This document shows positions 35,903 to 44,048 of a DNA stretch of 64,000 nt, piece by piece. The stretch's first letter is position 1. Each line of letters starts with the position of its first letter. Under the pieces are notes generated by a model, which saw nothing but the letters and a program-made list of their open reading frames with translations, did no database searches and had not been told where the DNA came from. The translations under genes were made by a program, and so were the position numbers. The stretch is from contig NZ_FXZK01000006.1 in NCBI RefSeq assembly GCF_900184895.1, positions 124,001 to 188,000 of the forward strand, in the 5' to 3' direction. The stretch comes from Flavimaricola marinus (GTDB lineage: Bacteria; Pseudomonadota; Alphaproteobacteria; Rhodobacterales; Rhodobacteraceae).

Positions 35903-37001
35903 CTGGATCTTTGGCCTTTTCAACAGCCGCCCGCGCAGAAAGGATTCGCGGGGGCGGCGCAGAGGGCCTACGACCCACGTCATCATCCTCGACGGCACCA
36001 TGTCGAGCCTCGCCCGGGGGCTGGAGACCAACGCGGGCAAGACCTTCAAGCTGCTGCGCGATGGCGGCCTGCGGGAAGACCTGACGGTCTATTACGAGGC
36101 CGGTATTCAGTGGCGCGACTGGGGATCGACCGTCGACGTCATGACCGGCCGGGGCATCAATCGCCAGATCGAGCGGGCCTACGGTGTGCTTGCGTCGCGC
36201 TGGCGGCCCGGTGATCGCATCGTCCTGATCGGCTATTCCCGCGGCGCCTATGCCGTCCGCTCGCTGGCCGGCGTGATCGGCAACGTCGGCCTCGTGCGCA
36301 GCCGCGAGGCGACTGTGCGCAACATCCGCCAAGCCTATCGCCATTACCGGGACGGCGCGCAGAGCGAGGCCGCCGAGGAATTCAACCGTCTGTTCTGTCA
36401 TCCCGATGTAGAGATCGAGGCGGTCGCGGTCTGGGACACGGTGAAGGCGCTGGGCCTGCGCCTTCCGATCCTCTGGCGCTGGGCGCAGGCCCGCCACGAT
36501 TTCCACGATCACTCCCTTGGGCCGCATGTCCACAACGGCTTTCACGCGCTGGCGCTGGACGAGACTCGCGAAGCCTATGCCCCTGTCCTTTGGACCACCG
36601 ACCCGAGCTGGCCCGGCAGGATGGAGCAGGTGTGGTTCAACGGCACCCACGGCGACGTGGGCGGCCAGATCGACGGTGTGGTCGAGGCGCGCCCGCTTGC
36701 GAATATCCCGCTGGTCTGGCTGCTCGACCGGCTCGAACTGTGTGGTCTGCCGCTGCCCGATGGTTGGCGCGAGCGGTTTCCGCAGGACCCGTCGGCCCCG
36801 TCCATCGGCACCTGGCGCAGGTGGGGCAAGCTGTTCCTGTCGCGCCGCCGACGCATCTATGGCCGCGACCCGTCCGAGCGATTGCACCCGACCGTCACCC
36901 GCCGCGTCAGGGGATGGCCAAAGCCCAAAACGCCGAAACCGGCAGACCCTTCGGGGGCTGCCGGTCCGGATATCTTTGCCGAGATGAGCGAGAGCCGGTA
37001 G
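35889..37001 (+). CDS. DUF2235 alpha/beta-hydrolase domain protein
   Basis: This is a 370-residue predicted hydrolase of the DUF2235 family, related to Tle1-type phospholipases. Motifs are ILDGTMSS near residue 30, the nucleophile elbow GYSRGA near 117, and the family-typical WFNGTHGDVGG. No signal peptide or secretion-system genes are seen, so a secreted effector role is not supported. I chose the GTG at 35889, which follows AGAGGG and overlaps the molybdenum-hydroxylase stop by 14 bases; a GTG at 35883 is possible. The substrate is unknown. Confidence 0.82.
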   Translation: MPLRDWIFGLFNSRPRRKDSRGRRRGPTTHVIILDGTMSSLARGLETNAGKTFKLLRDGGLREDLTVYYEAGIQWRDWGSTVDVMTGRGINRQIERAYGVLASRWRPGDRIVLIGYSRGAYAVRSLAGVIGNVGLVRSREATVRNIRQAYRHYRDGAQSEAAEEFNRLFCHPDVEIEAVAVWDTVKALGLRLPILWRWAQARHDFHDHSLGPHVHNGFHALALDETREAYAPVLWTTDPSWPGRMEQVWFNGTHGDVGGQIDGVVEARPLANIPLVWLLDRLELCGLPLPDGWRERFPQDPSAPSIGTWRRWGKLFLSRRRRIYGRDPSERLHPTVTRRVRGWPKPKTPKPADPSGAAGPDIFAEMSESR

Positions 37002-37019
37002 CGACCGGCCGGGAGCCGC

Positions 37020-37886
37020 TCAGGCGACCTCTTGCAGGCTCGCCTTGGGCGTGACGCCGAGTGCGTGGCAGACGTCGCGCGTCAGCTCTGGCCGGTTCAG
37101 CGTGTAGAAGTGCAGGTGATCGACGCCGCCGCGCAGAAGGTTGTCGCAAAGCTCCGTCGCAAGTGCCGTGGCCAGCAGATCGGTGGTGCCGTCCCGCGTT
37201 GCGTTGGTGAAGGCGTCAGTCACGATCTGCGGGATCGAGGTGCCGCACATCGCCGCAAACCGCTGGCACCCGGCCCAGTTCTCGATCGGCAGGATGCCGG
37301 GGATGATCGGCGCGTCGATCCCCGCCTTGACGCAGGCATCGCGGAACCGGAAGAAGGTGTCGGCCTCGAAGAAGAACTGGGTGATCGCGGAATGCGCACC
37401 GGCGTCGATCTTGCGCTTGAGGTGGTCGATGTCCTGCTGCTGATCGGAGGCATCGGGGTGCTTTTCCGGGTAGGCCCCGACCCGCAGCCGGAATTTCCCG
37501 GTATCGGCCAGCGCCGAGATCAGCTCGACCGAGGAGGCGAAGCCGTCCTTGGCGGGGGTGAACTTGCCGGCGCCTTTCGGCGGATCGCCCCGAAGCGCCA
37601 CGATCTCGGTCACGCCGACATCGGCGTAGGACTGGGCGATTTCCAGCGTTTCTTCGCGGGTGGCGTCGACGCAGGTCAAGTGTGCCGCGACGGTCAGCCC
37701 GGAGGTCTTGTGGATCGTGCCGACCGCCTCGTGGGTCAGTGTCCGCGTGGTGCCGCCGGCGCCGTAGGTCACCGACACGAAGGACGGGTCCAGCGGGGCC
37801 AGAGTGTTGACGCAATCCCACAGCCGGAACGACCCTTCGAGGTTTTTCGGGGGGAAGAATTCAAATGAAACGGAGGGGCGAGTCAT
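37020..37886 (-). CDS. metF: Methylenetetrahydrofolate reductase
   Basis: MetF (288 residues) reduces 5,10-methylene-THF to 5-methyl-THF with FAD and NADH, supplying the methyl group for methionine synthesis. It has the TIM-barrel family segments SFEFFPPKN at the start, VTYGAGGTTR, CVDATREET, and ALRGDPP. The gene diverges from a MetR-type regulator, and two MetR-like boxes lie in the 105-base gap, so homocysteine-responsive activation is likely. Confidence 0.96.
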   Translation of the reverse strand: MTRPSVSFEFFPPKNLEGSFRLWDCVNTLAPLDPSFVSVTYGAGGTTRTLTHEAVGTIHKTSGLTVAAHLTCVDATREETLEIAQSYADVGVTEIVALRGDPPKGAGKFTPAKDGFASSVELISALADTGKFRLRVGAYPEKHPDASDQQQDIDHLKRKIDAGAHSAITQFFFEADTFFRFRDACVKAGIDAPIIPGILPIENWAGCQRFAAMCGTSIPQIVTDAFTNATRDGTTDLLATALATELCDNLLRGGVDHLHFYTLNRPELTRDVCHALGVTPKASLQEVA

Positions 37887-37931
37887 GGGGGCATCCTTTG
37901 CGATTGCCCTCTTGTGTCATATCTGCGCATC

Positions 37932-37944
37932 TGAGACAAACTCA
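37932..37944. promoter_or_regulatory. Candidate MetR box 1 (metF-metR gap)
   Basis: TGAG-N5-CTCA is a perfect 13-bp inverted repeat with the TGA-N7-TCA frame of the E. coli MetR consensus TGAANNTNNTTCA. It lies 46 bases upstream of the metF start codon. Confidence 0.5.
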
Positions 37945-37962
37945 TAACCTTCACCACGATGA

Positions 37963-37975
37963 TGAGGTTTGTTCA
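37963..37975. promoter_or_regulatory. Candidate MetR box 2 (metF-metR gap)
   Basis: TGAGGTTTGTTCA differs from the MetR consensus TGAANNTNNTTCA at one fixed base only. It is centred 31 bases from box 1, about three helical turns, and lies just upstream of metR, which suits autoregulation. Confidence 0.6.
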
Positions 37976-37991
37976 CTTTGGACCCGCTGAC

Positions 37992-38909
37992 ATGCACATA
38001 GAGTTCCGCCATCTGCGCACCATCAAGGCGATCCATGACACCGGCGGGCTGGCCCGTGCGGCCGACAGTCTGAACATCACCCAGAGCGCTTTGTCTCATC
38101 AGATCAAGGGGATCGAGGATCAGGCGGGCGTCGAGCTGTTCGTCCGCCGGTCGAAGCCTCTGAAGCTGTCCTCCGCCGGGATGAAGCTGCTGGCCGCCGC
38201 CGAGCGCATCCTGCCGCAAGTCGCCGAGCTGGAGGCGGAGTTTGCCGGGCTGGTCAGCGGCAAATCCGGCCGCCTGCATATCGCCATCGAGTGCCACGCC
38301 TGTTTCGAGTGGCTGTTCCCGGTGCTGGAGCAGTTCCGCAAGGCCTGGCCCGAGGTGGATGTGGACATTCGCCCCGGTCTGGCCTTTGACGCGCTGCCGG
38401 CGCTGCGCCGCGAAGAGGTCGATCTGGTGGTTTCCTCCGATCCCGAGGAGCTTCCCGAGACCGATTTCACCCCCTTGTTCGACTATGAGCCGGTCTTCGT
38501 GGCCGCCGCCCAGCATCCGCTGGCCCAAAAGACGGTGATCGAGGCGCAGGACTTTGTCGGCCAGACCCTCATCACCTATCCGGTGGACCGCACCCGGCTG
38601 GATGTGTTCACGCAGCTTCTGATCCCGGCGAAGGTCGAGCCGGCGGCAATCCGGCAGGTGGAGCTGACCGCCGTGATCCTGATGCTTGTGGCGTCTAACA
38701 GGGGTGTGGCGGTGCTGCCCGACTGGGTGGTCCGGCAGGTGCGCTATAGTTCGGACTATGTGACCCGCCCGCTGAGCGGGCCGGATGGCGCCCGCGGCGT
38801 GACCCGCCGCCTCTATGCCGCGACCCGTTCCGAGGACACGGCCCGCCCGTTCATGGCCCATCTGATCCGGCTGGCCCGGCAAGAAGCCGTGAAGCTCCAG
38901 CGGCCCTAG
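37992..38909 (+). CDS. metR: LysR-family regulator of methionine synthesis, MetR type
   Basis: This 305-residue LysR regulator has the N-terminal helix-turn-helix (GGLARAADSLNITQSALSHQ) and an effector domain with IAIECHACFEWLFPVL, typical of MetR proteins that sense homocysteine. Divergence from metF supports the call. I chose the ATG at 37992 (MHIEFRHL), since the earlier in-frame ATG at 37959 would put box 2 inside the coding region. It converges on the GGDEF-EAL gene with a four-base overlap of the stops. Confidence 0.9.
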   Translation: MHIEFRHLRTIKAIHDTGGLARAADSLNITQSALSHQIKGIEDQAGVELFVRRSKPLKLSSAGMKLLAAAERILPQVAELEAEFAGLVSGKSGRLHIAIECHACFEWLFPVLEQFRKAWPEVDVDIRPGLAFDALPALRREEVDLVVSSDPEELPETDFTPLFDYEPVFVAAAQHPLAQKTVIEAQDFVGQTLITYPVDRTRLDVFTQLLIPAKVEPAAIRQVELTAVILMLVASNRGVAVLPDWVVRQVRYSSDYVTRPLSGPDGARGVTRRLYAATRSEDTARPFMAHLIRLARQEAVKLQRP

Positions 38910-40849
38910 CCGGCGATTCGGGGCGGGCTGAGCTGTTCTGCGATCATCCGCACGCGAGCTTCGTCGAGCGGGATGGCCCGCCCGAACCGCCAGCCCTGCC
39001 CGAAATGCGCGCCAAGCTCCAGCAGCCGGTTGCGCTGCGCGTCGGTTTCGACCCCTTCGGCGATCACGTCCACGCCCAAGCCCTTGGCGATGGACAGGAA
39101 CCCCTCGACCAGCACCTCGGCGCTGGGATCGATGCCGAGTCCGGCCACGAAGCTGGTGTCGATCTTGAGCTCGTCGAACTCCAGCTCGCGCAGGTGCTGA
39201 AACGAGGCGAAGCCGGTGCCGAAGTCGTCGAGCGAAATCCGCACCCCCTGGGCGCGGAAATGCGAGATGCTTTCCTGAATGAAATCGCCGGCCCGCGTGA
39301 TGAAGACGTCTTCGGTGATTTCGAAGGTGATGAAGGGTTTCGCGCCGGCGAATTTTTCGAGCAACCGATCCAGATCCTGCCGCCCGGAATAGGTGGCGAG
39401 CGTCACCTCGGGCACGTTGATCGAGACCTGACCGGGGTTGAGCCCTTCGGCGAGCAGCCCGGTGACGTCCGACAGGACCGCTTCGGCCATGTGATTGAGA
39501 AAATCGCCCTGTAGCCCCAATTCGTCGATCTGCGGCAGGAACCGTCCCGGCAGCAAAAGCCCCCGTTCGGGATGGTCCCAGCGGGCCAGCGCCTCGAACC
39601 CGGTGAGGCAACCCGTGCGCAGGTTGACCTTGGGTTGATAATGCGGCCCGATCTGGCCCTTTTCCAAGGCGTCGATGATGCAGGCGCGGTCCTGCAAGGT
39701 GACCCTCGGGGCGAAATCCTCCTTGTGATACAGGATGACCTTGGTGCCGGTATCTGTCTTGGCCCGATACATCGCCTGATCGGCGGCGGCACAGATCGCG
39801 TCGACCTGGTTGTTGCCCATGCCCGTCATCCCGATGCCGAGGCTGGCCCCGACCCGCAGCTTTCGCCCCTCGTAGACGATCGGCTCTTCGATGCTGGCCA
39901 GCAGCGCCGCCCCGAGCGCCTCGGCCTCTTGTGCCGATCGCAACCCTGGCTTGGCGAAGGCAAATTCATCGCCGCCGAACCGCGCCGCGACCCCGATGTC
40001 GCCGGCCGCCTCGGTGAGCCGCTGCGCCAATGTGACCAGCACCTGATCGCCTGCATCGTGGCTGTAGCTGTCGTTGATCGGCTTGAACCTGTCGAGGTCG
40101 ATCAGGAACACCGCGACCTGACCGCCGTAGGCCCGGGACTGGATCAGCGCGGCGACCTTGTCCTCAAAAGCCCGTCGGTTGAGCAATCCGGTGAGGCTGT
40201 CGCGCCGCGTCAGCTTCTCCAGCGCGGCGAGCCGGGCGTTGGCCTCTTGCCGCGCCGCATTGAGCGCGGTTTGCGTGGCCTTTTGCATGATCAGCGTCTG
40301 CACCGTGTTGCTGCCGTAGATCACCATGATCCCGGCCGCCATCCACCATTCCCAAGCTGCCCCGGCGACGTGCCCCGACTGGTTGGCCGTCACCATCGAG
40401 ATCACCACCACCAGAAATCCCGGCACAAGCTGGCTCCAATTGTAATAGGGCAGCGCGGTGAAGGTGTTGGTGATGTAGACCGACACGCCAAAGACCCAGA
40501 CGAACCCGGTGAGCAGCAACGGCACCGAGGGTTGCATGGTCAGCAGGATCGCCGGGGCGAGATAGGCGAAGGTCGAGACCGAATTCGTCGTCCACATGAC
40601 GAGGATCAGGGCAATGCTGATCTCGCTGGGGTGTTCGGGCAGAATCGAGGTGCAGACCCGCAGGATGACTTCGGTCAGCAGGATCACGGCCGCCAGCAGG
40701 AACACCAGAAACGGATCGCTGACCATGTAGCAGATCATCAACATCGGCAGGATCGACGTCAGCCGCTTGAACAGATCGCGCATCGAGACCTGCATGACCA
40801 GCATCAGTTCGTTCTGTAGCGTGTCGAGAAGGGTCTCGGCCTGTGTCAC
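38906..40849 (-). CDS. Membrane-anchored GGDEF-EAL cyclic di-GMP protein
   Basis: This is a 647-residue protein with several N-terminal membrane helices (about residues 30-190), a short coiled linker, a GGDEF domain (RFGGDEFAFA intact, so diguanylate cyclase activity is possible) and a C-terminal EAL domain. The EAL domain keeps GFEALARW, FEITED, DDFGTGFASF, LKIDTSFV and EGVET, the residues needed for c-di-GMP hydrolysis. Both activities therefore look intact, and which dominates cannot be read. The membrane part has no recognised sensor domain. It probably tunes motility or biofilm behaviour. Confidence 0.93.
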   Translation of the reverse strand: MTQAETLLDTLQNELMLVMQVSMRDLFKRLTSILPMLMICYMVSDPFLVFLLAAVILLTEVILRVCTSILPEHPSEISIALILVMWTTNSVSTFAYLAPAILLTMQPSVPLLLTGFVWVFGVSVYITNTFTALPYYNWSQLVPGFLVVVISMVTANQSGHVAGAAWEWWMAAGIMVIYGSNTVQTLIMQKATQTALNAARQEANARLAALEKLTRRDSLTGLLNRRAFEDKVAALIQSRAYGGQVAVFLIDLDRFKPINDSYSHDAGDQVLVTLAQRLTEAAGDIGVAARFGGDEFAFAKPGLRSAQEAEALGAALLASIEEPIVYEGRKLRVGASLGIGMTGMGNNQVDAICAAADQAMYRAKTDTGTKVILYHKEDFAPRVTLQDRACIIDALEKGQIGPHYQPKVNLRTGCLTGFEALARWDHPERGLLLPGRFLPQIDELGLQGDFLNHMAEAVLSDVTGLLAEGLNPGQVSINVPEVTLATYSGRQDLDRLLEKFAGAKPFITFEITEDVFITRAGDFIQESISHFRAQGVRISLDDFGTGFASFQHLRELEFDELKIDTSFVAGLGIDPSAEVLVEGFLSIAKGLGVDVIAEGVETDAQRNRLLELGAHFGQGWRFGRAIPLDEARVRMIAEQLSPPRIAG

Positions 40850-41149
40850 GGGATGCTCCGTTCCTGTCGCATAGCGCGGAAAGTGACCCGTCGGCGCAAG
40901 GATTCCCTTAATGGCCCAAGGTCATTCGCCTATAAGTTGTCTCAAATGCGATCTACTTGCCAGCGTCATCCGCGTGGCCGCCCGGTTTGATCCGCCACTG
41001 TGATCCCCCTGCGCCGCTATGTGCCCGTATGGCGCATCCGTGCGGGATTCGCCGCACCGGGGCCGGAAGCGGTCGTCCCCCCTTGTTCCGTGCGGGTCAT
41101 GCGCCTATACGCCCGATCTACACCTGATCTGGAAGAGAGACCAAGAGCC
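40850..41149. other. Divergent gap of 300 bases
   Basis: It carries the promoters of the GGDEF-EAL gene (minus) and the suhB-like gene (plus). An in-frame extension of the plus-strand gene back to 41000 is open, but its codon pattern and a better start at 41150 argue against it. I see no other gene. Confidence 0.5.
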
Positions 41150-41944
41150 ATGGCCGGCAGTGCGAACCTCAATGTGATGATGAAAACCGCCCGTCGGGCC
41201 GGGCGGGCGTTGCTCAAGGATTTCGGCGAGGTCGAGCAGTTGCAGGTCTCCAGCAAGGGCCCGGGCGATTTCGTCAGCCGTGCCGACCGGACCGCGGAGC
41301 AAACGATCCGCGAGGCGCTCCTCGAAGCCCGCCCGACCTATGGGTTTCTGGGCGAGGAGGGAGCCGAGATCGAAGGCGAGGATCCGACCCGCCGCTGGAT
41401 CGTCGATCCGCTCGACGGCACCACCAACTTTCTCCATGGCCTGCCCCATTGGGCGATCTCGATCGCCCTCGAGCACAAGGGCGCGATCGTCGCCGGTGTG
41501 ATCTATGACCCCGTCAAGGACGAGATGTTCTACGCCGAGAAGGGATCGGGCGCCTGGCTGAACGAGAGCCGTCTGCGCGTATCCGGCCGCAACCGCATGA
41601 TCGAGAGCATCTTTGCAACCGGCGTTCCTTTTGCCGCCAAGAACACCTTGCCTGCCACCTTGCAGGATCTCGCTCGACTGATGCCCGAATGCGCCGGTGT
41701 TCGCCGCTTTGGCGCGGCGGCCCTCGATCTGGCCTATGTCGCTGCAGGCCGCTACGAGGGCTATTGGGAGCGCGAGGTCCATATCTGGGATATCGCCGCC
41801 GGCCTCTTGATCGTGACCGAAGCCGGCGGGTTGATCGGCCCGATCCGCGAGGGCCATGATCCGCTGACCGACGGCGACGTGATCGTCGCGAACGGCGAGA
41901 TCTTCGAACGCTTTGCCAAGGTGATCCGCGCCCGCGGCGTATGA
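41150..41944 (+). CDS. suhB: Inositol-1-monophosphatase, SuhB-like
   Basis: This 264-residue Mg-dependent phosphatase has GEEGAEIEG near residue 67, DPLDGTTNFLHGLPHW near 86 and WDIAAG near 212, so all metal-binding residues are present. The usual substrate is myo-inositol 1-phosphate; in E. coli SuhB also joins rRNA antitermination complexes. The ATG at 41150 follows GGAAGAGAG and gives the standard family length. It matches SuhB more closely than the family member at 22790. Confidence 0.92.
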   Translation: MAGSANLNVMMKTARRAGRALLKDFGEVEQLQVSSKGPGDFVSRADRTAEQTIREALLEARPTYGFLGEEGAEIEGEDPTRRWIVDPLDGTTNFLHGLPHWAISIALEHKGAIVAGVIYDPVKDEMFYAEKGSGAWLNESRLRVSGRNRMIESIFATGVPFAAKNTLPATLQDLARLMPECAGVRRFGAAALDLAYVAAGRYEGYWEREVHIWDIAAGLLIVTEAGGLIGPIREGHDPLTDGDVIVANGEIFERFAKVIRARGV

Positions 41945-42074
41945 TCGCCCGACGCGCGAGCCAAGGCATCCCTTTGCCCCCGGGGCGGGAAATCCTGACC
42001 CCCATGGGGCTATTGCCCCAAGTTTCCTCGTGCTAACCTTCGGTCAACGACTGTTGGTTAACTCGAGGACTATC

Positions 42075-42890
42075 ATGATCCGATCCCTTCGCTCCCCTCT
42101 GGCCGCTGCCTGTGCGGCGGCCCTTCTCGCTGTGGCCGCGCCGATGGCGCAGGCCGCCCAATGCGGCAACGATGCAAGCGGTTTCAATGCCTGGAAACAG
42201 GCCTTTGCCTCCGAAGCGGCGGCGCAGGGCGTGGGCCAGCGCGGCCTTCAGGCGCTTGCCGGGGCGAGCTATGCCACCCGCACCATCGCGGCCGACCGCA
42301 ACCAGCGCGGTGTCCGTTACGAGCTGAACGAATTCATCCGCATCCGCCTTGGCTCGCTCGACAGCTTTGCCGGCCAGATGCGCAGCCGCTACAACGCCAA
42401 CCCGGCCTTCTATCAGAGCCTCGAGCGCGCCTACGGCGTGCCTGCCGGCATCCTGCTGGCGATTCACGGGATGGAGACCGGCTTTGGCCGCTTTATGGGC
42501 GACGAGAACGTCGTCAGTTCGATCCTGACCGTGGCCTATGACTGCCGCCGGTCGGATTTCTTTGTCCCGCACGCGCTGGCGGCCCTGGTGATGGTGGATC
42601 GCGGCAGCCTTGATCCGTCGACCCGCGGTGCCGCCCACGGCGAGTTGGGCCATACCCAGTTCCTGCCGGGCAATGCCCTGCGCTATGGCGTTGACGCCAA
42701 TGGCGACGGCCGGGTTGATTTCTACAACCAGTCCGACGCGCTCGCCTCGACTGCGAATTTCCTGCGTCAGAAGGGCTGGCAGCCGGGCCAACCCTATCAG
42801 GAGGGCACCGCCAATTTCCGGGTCCTGAACGAGTGGAACGCAGCGACCGTCTATCAGCAGGCGATAGCTCTGTCCGCCGCGCGGATGTGA
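42075..42890 (+). CDS. Lytic murein transglycosylase
   Basis: This 271-residue exported protein has a signal peptide at about residues 1-28 (ending AQA). It has the MltB-like transglycosylase domain (SLT family 2): GVPAGILLAIHGMETGFGRF carries the catalytic Glu near residue 135, and later GAAHGELGHTQFLPG and a substrate-binding YGVDANGDGRVDFYN are visible. It cleaves the MurNAc-GlcNAc bond of peptidoglycan with formation of anhydro-MurNAc. GAGGAC precedes the ATG at 42075. Confidence 0.93.
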   Translation: MIRSLRSPLAAACAAALLAVAAPMAQAAQCGNDASGFNAWKQAFASEAAAQGVGQRGLQALAGASYATRTIAADRNQRGVRYELNEFIRIRLGSLDSFAGQMRSRYNANPAFYQSLERAYGVPAGILLAIHGMETGFGRFMGDENVVSSILTVAYDCRRSDFFVPHALAALVMVDRGSLDPSTRGAAHGELGHTQFLPGNALRYGVDANGDGRVDFYNQSDALASTANFLRQKGWQPGQPYQEGTANFRVLNEWNAATVYQQAIALSAARM

Positions 42891-42899
42891 ATCGGGGGA

Positions 42900-42921
42900 T
42901 AGGGCGCCGTTTGGCGCCCTA
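42900..42921. terminator. Hairpin between convergent transglycosylase and RTX genes
   Basis: A perfect 9-bp stem (TAGGGCGCC / GGCGCCCTA) with a GTTT loop lies nine bases past the transglycosylase stop and eight bases past the RTX stop on the other strand. There is no T-run on either side, so it may act as a 3' stabiliser or weak bidirectional terminator. Confidence 0.55.
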
Positions 42922-42929
42922 CCTGCCCA

Positions 42930-43856
42930 TCAGAGGGCGAAGAGAAAGTCGTCTGCGCCGACGTCGCTGCTGGCGACACCCTGTAACTCGATCGTCCCGT
43001 AGGCAGTGCTGACTTTGGCATTGCCCCAAGCGTTGTCCGCCACGCTGACGTCCGCTTCGGTGAGCGTCTTGATGTCGGTGAAGTCGAGCACATCGACCCC
43101 CAGTTCAAAATCGAGGATGATGTCGTGCGCGCCGTTGGCGTCTTCTTCGTCATGGAACATGAAGCTGTCAGCCCCACCGCCGCCAAACATGATGTCGTTG
43201 CCGATGCCGCCGTAGATCTCCTCGCCAGCATTGGTGCCAAGCACGAGGTCTTCGCCTCCGGCGTCTGGCCCGGAGTGGACGCTGTAGGTGTATTGGTCAC
43301 CCGACAGCGCTGAGATGTGATAGACTACCCCGGTGCCAAAATCGATCGCCTCCAGCCCGGAGGCCGTGTCGGCGAAGTGCCCTTTGATCGTGACCTGACC
43401 GGAGGTTCCGAAGGCGGCGTTGTCGTAGCTGATGATCAGGTCATCGCCCGAAATCGCAACACCGATGGAGTGCAGGGCGATGTCGAGCGTGCCGAGCTGA
43501 CCCAATTCCAGCGTGTCGATATTAGACGAATAATAGCCGTTGAGCACCGGCGCGTCGCCCTTTTCGTTGATCAGGTCTGTGCCGCCGTCTGACGTTGAGA
43601 CGACATAGGCATCGCCGCCGCGACCGCCGATAAGGATGTCGAGCCCAGCGCCGCCCGCCAGTTCGTCGTCGTCATTGCCGCCCAGAAGGATGTCGAAGCC
43701 GCCGTTGCCGTTGAGCACGTCAGCGCCGCCGCGACCGATCAGAATGTCGGTTCCGTTTGTCCCGTTCAGGACGTCGGGTCCGTCGGTTCCGGGCGTCGCC
43801 TGCAGAGCAATTGGCATGGTGAGTGCGCGAAGGCTGTGGATGCTGGTGCCGAACAT
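42930..43856 (-). CDS. RTX-type calcium-binding protein
   Basis: This 308-residue acidic protein has glycine-aspartate nonapeptide repeats (GGxGxDxxx pattern, for example GRGGADVLNGNGGFDILLGG and a second set near GGIGNDIMFGGGGADSF). Such repeats form Ca-binding beta rolls in proteins exported by type I systems with an uncleaved C-terminal signal. The N-terminus has no cleavable signal peptide. No catalytic domain is recognisable, and the middle part (about 75-210) is not identified. No type I ABC exporter or membrane fusion gene is in the window; the TolC homologue at 17914 could be the outer channel. Confidence 0.85.
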   Translation of the reverse strand: MFGTSIHSLRALTMPIALQATPGTDGPDVLNGTNGTDILIGRGGADVLNGNGGFDILLGGNDDDELAGGAGLDILIGGRGGDAYVVSTSDGGTDLINEKGDAPVLNGYYSSNIDTLELGQLGTLDIALHSIGVAISGDDLIISYDNAAFGTSGQVTIKGHFADTASGLEAIDFGTGVVYHISALSGDQYTYSVHSGPDAGGEDLVLGTNAGEEIYGGIGNDIMFGGGGADSFMFHDEEDANGAHDIILDFELGVDVLDFTDIKTLTEADVSVADNAWGNAKVSTAYGTIELQGVASSDVGADDFLFAL

Positions 43857-43995
43857 GGGCTTGTCTCCTTATTCTATGACCAAAGAAGACCGCCCCAAGC
43901 CACACCGGGCAATTGCACTGTGGTTTAGCAGCCCGCACAGCCCGCCATTAAACCTGAGTTTAGGGGACCAATCGTCGCAGACCCGCAAAGCGAAA

Positions 43996-44023
43996 GGGGC
44001 CCCAGACTTGCGTCTGGAGCCCC
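43996..44023 (-). terminator. Intrinsic terminator downstream of pnp
   Basis: A stem of about 11 bp (GGGGC-CCAGAC paired with GTCTGG-GCCCC, with a bulge pair) closed by a GCAA tetraloop lies 26 bases past the pnp stop on the minus strand and is followed by TTTCGCTTT. Confidence 0.85.
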
Positions 44024-44048
44024 TTGATTTTGTTTGCATTTGCCGGGA

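Noticed and set aside
33587-36049. An 820-codon open frame on the minus strand
   Set aside because: It is antisense to the molybdenum hydroxylase gene and has a histidine/arginine-rich shadow composition.
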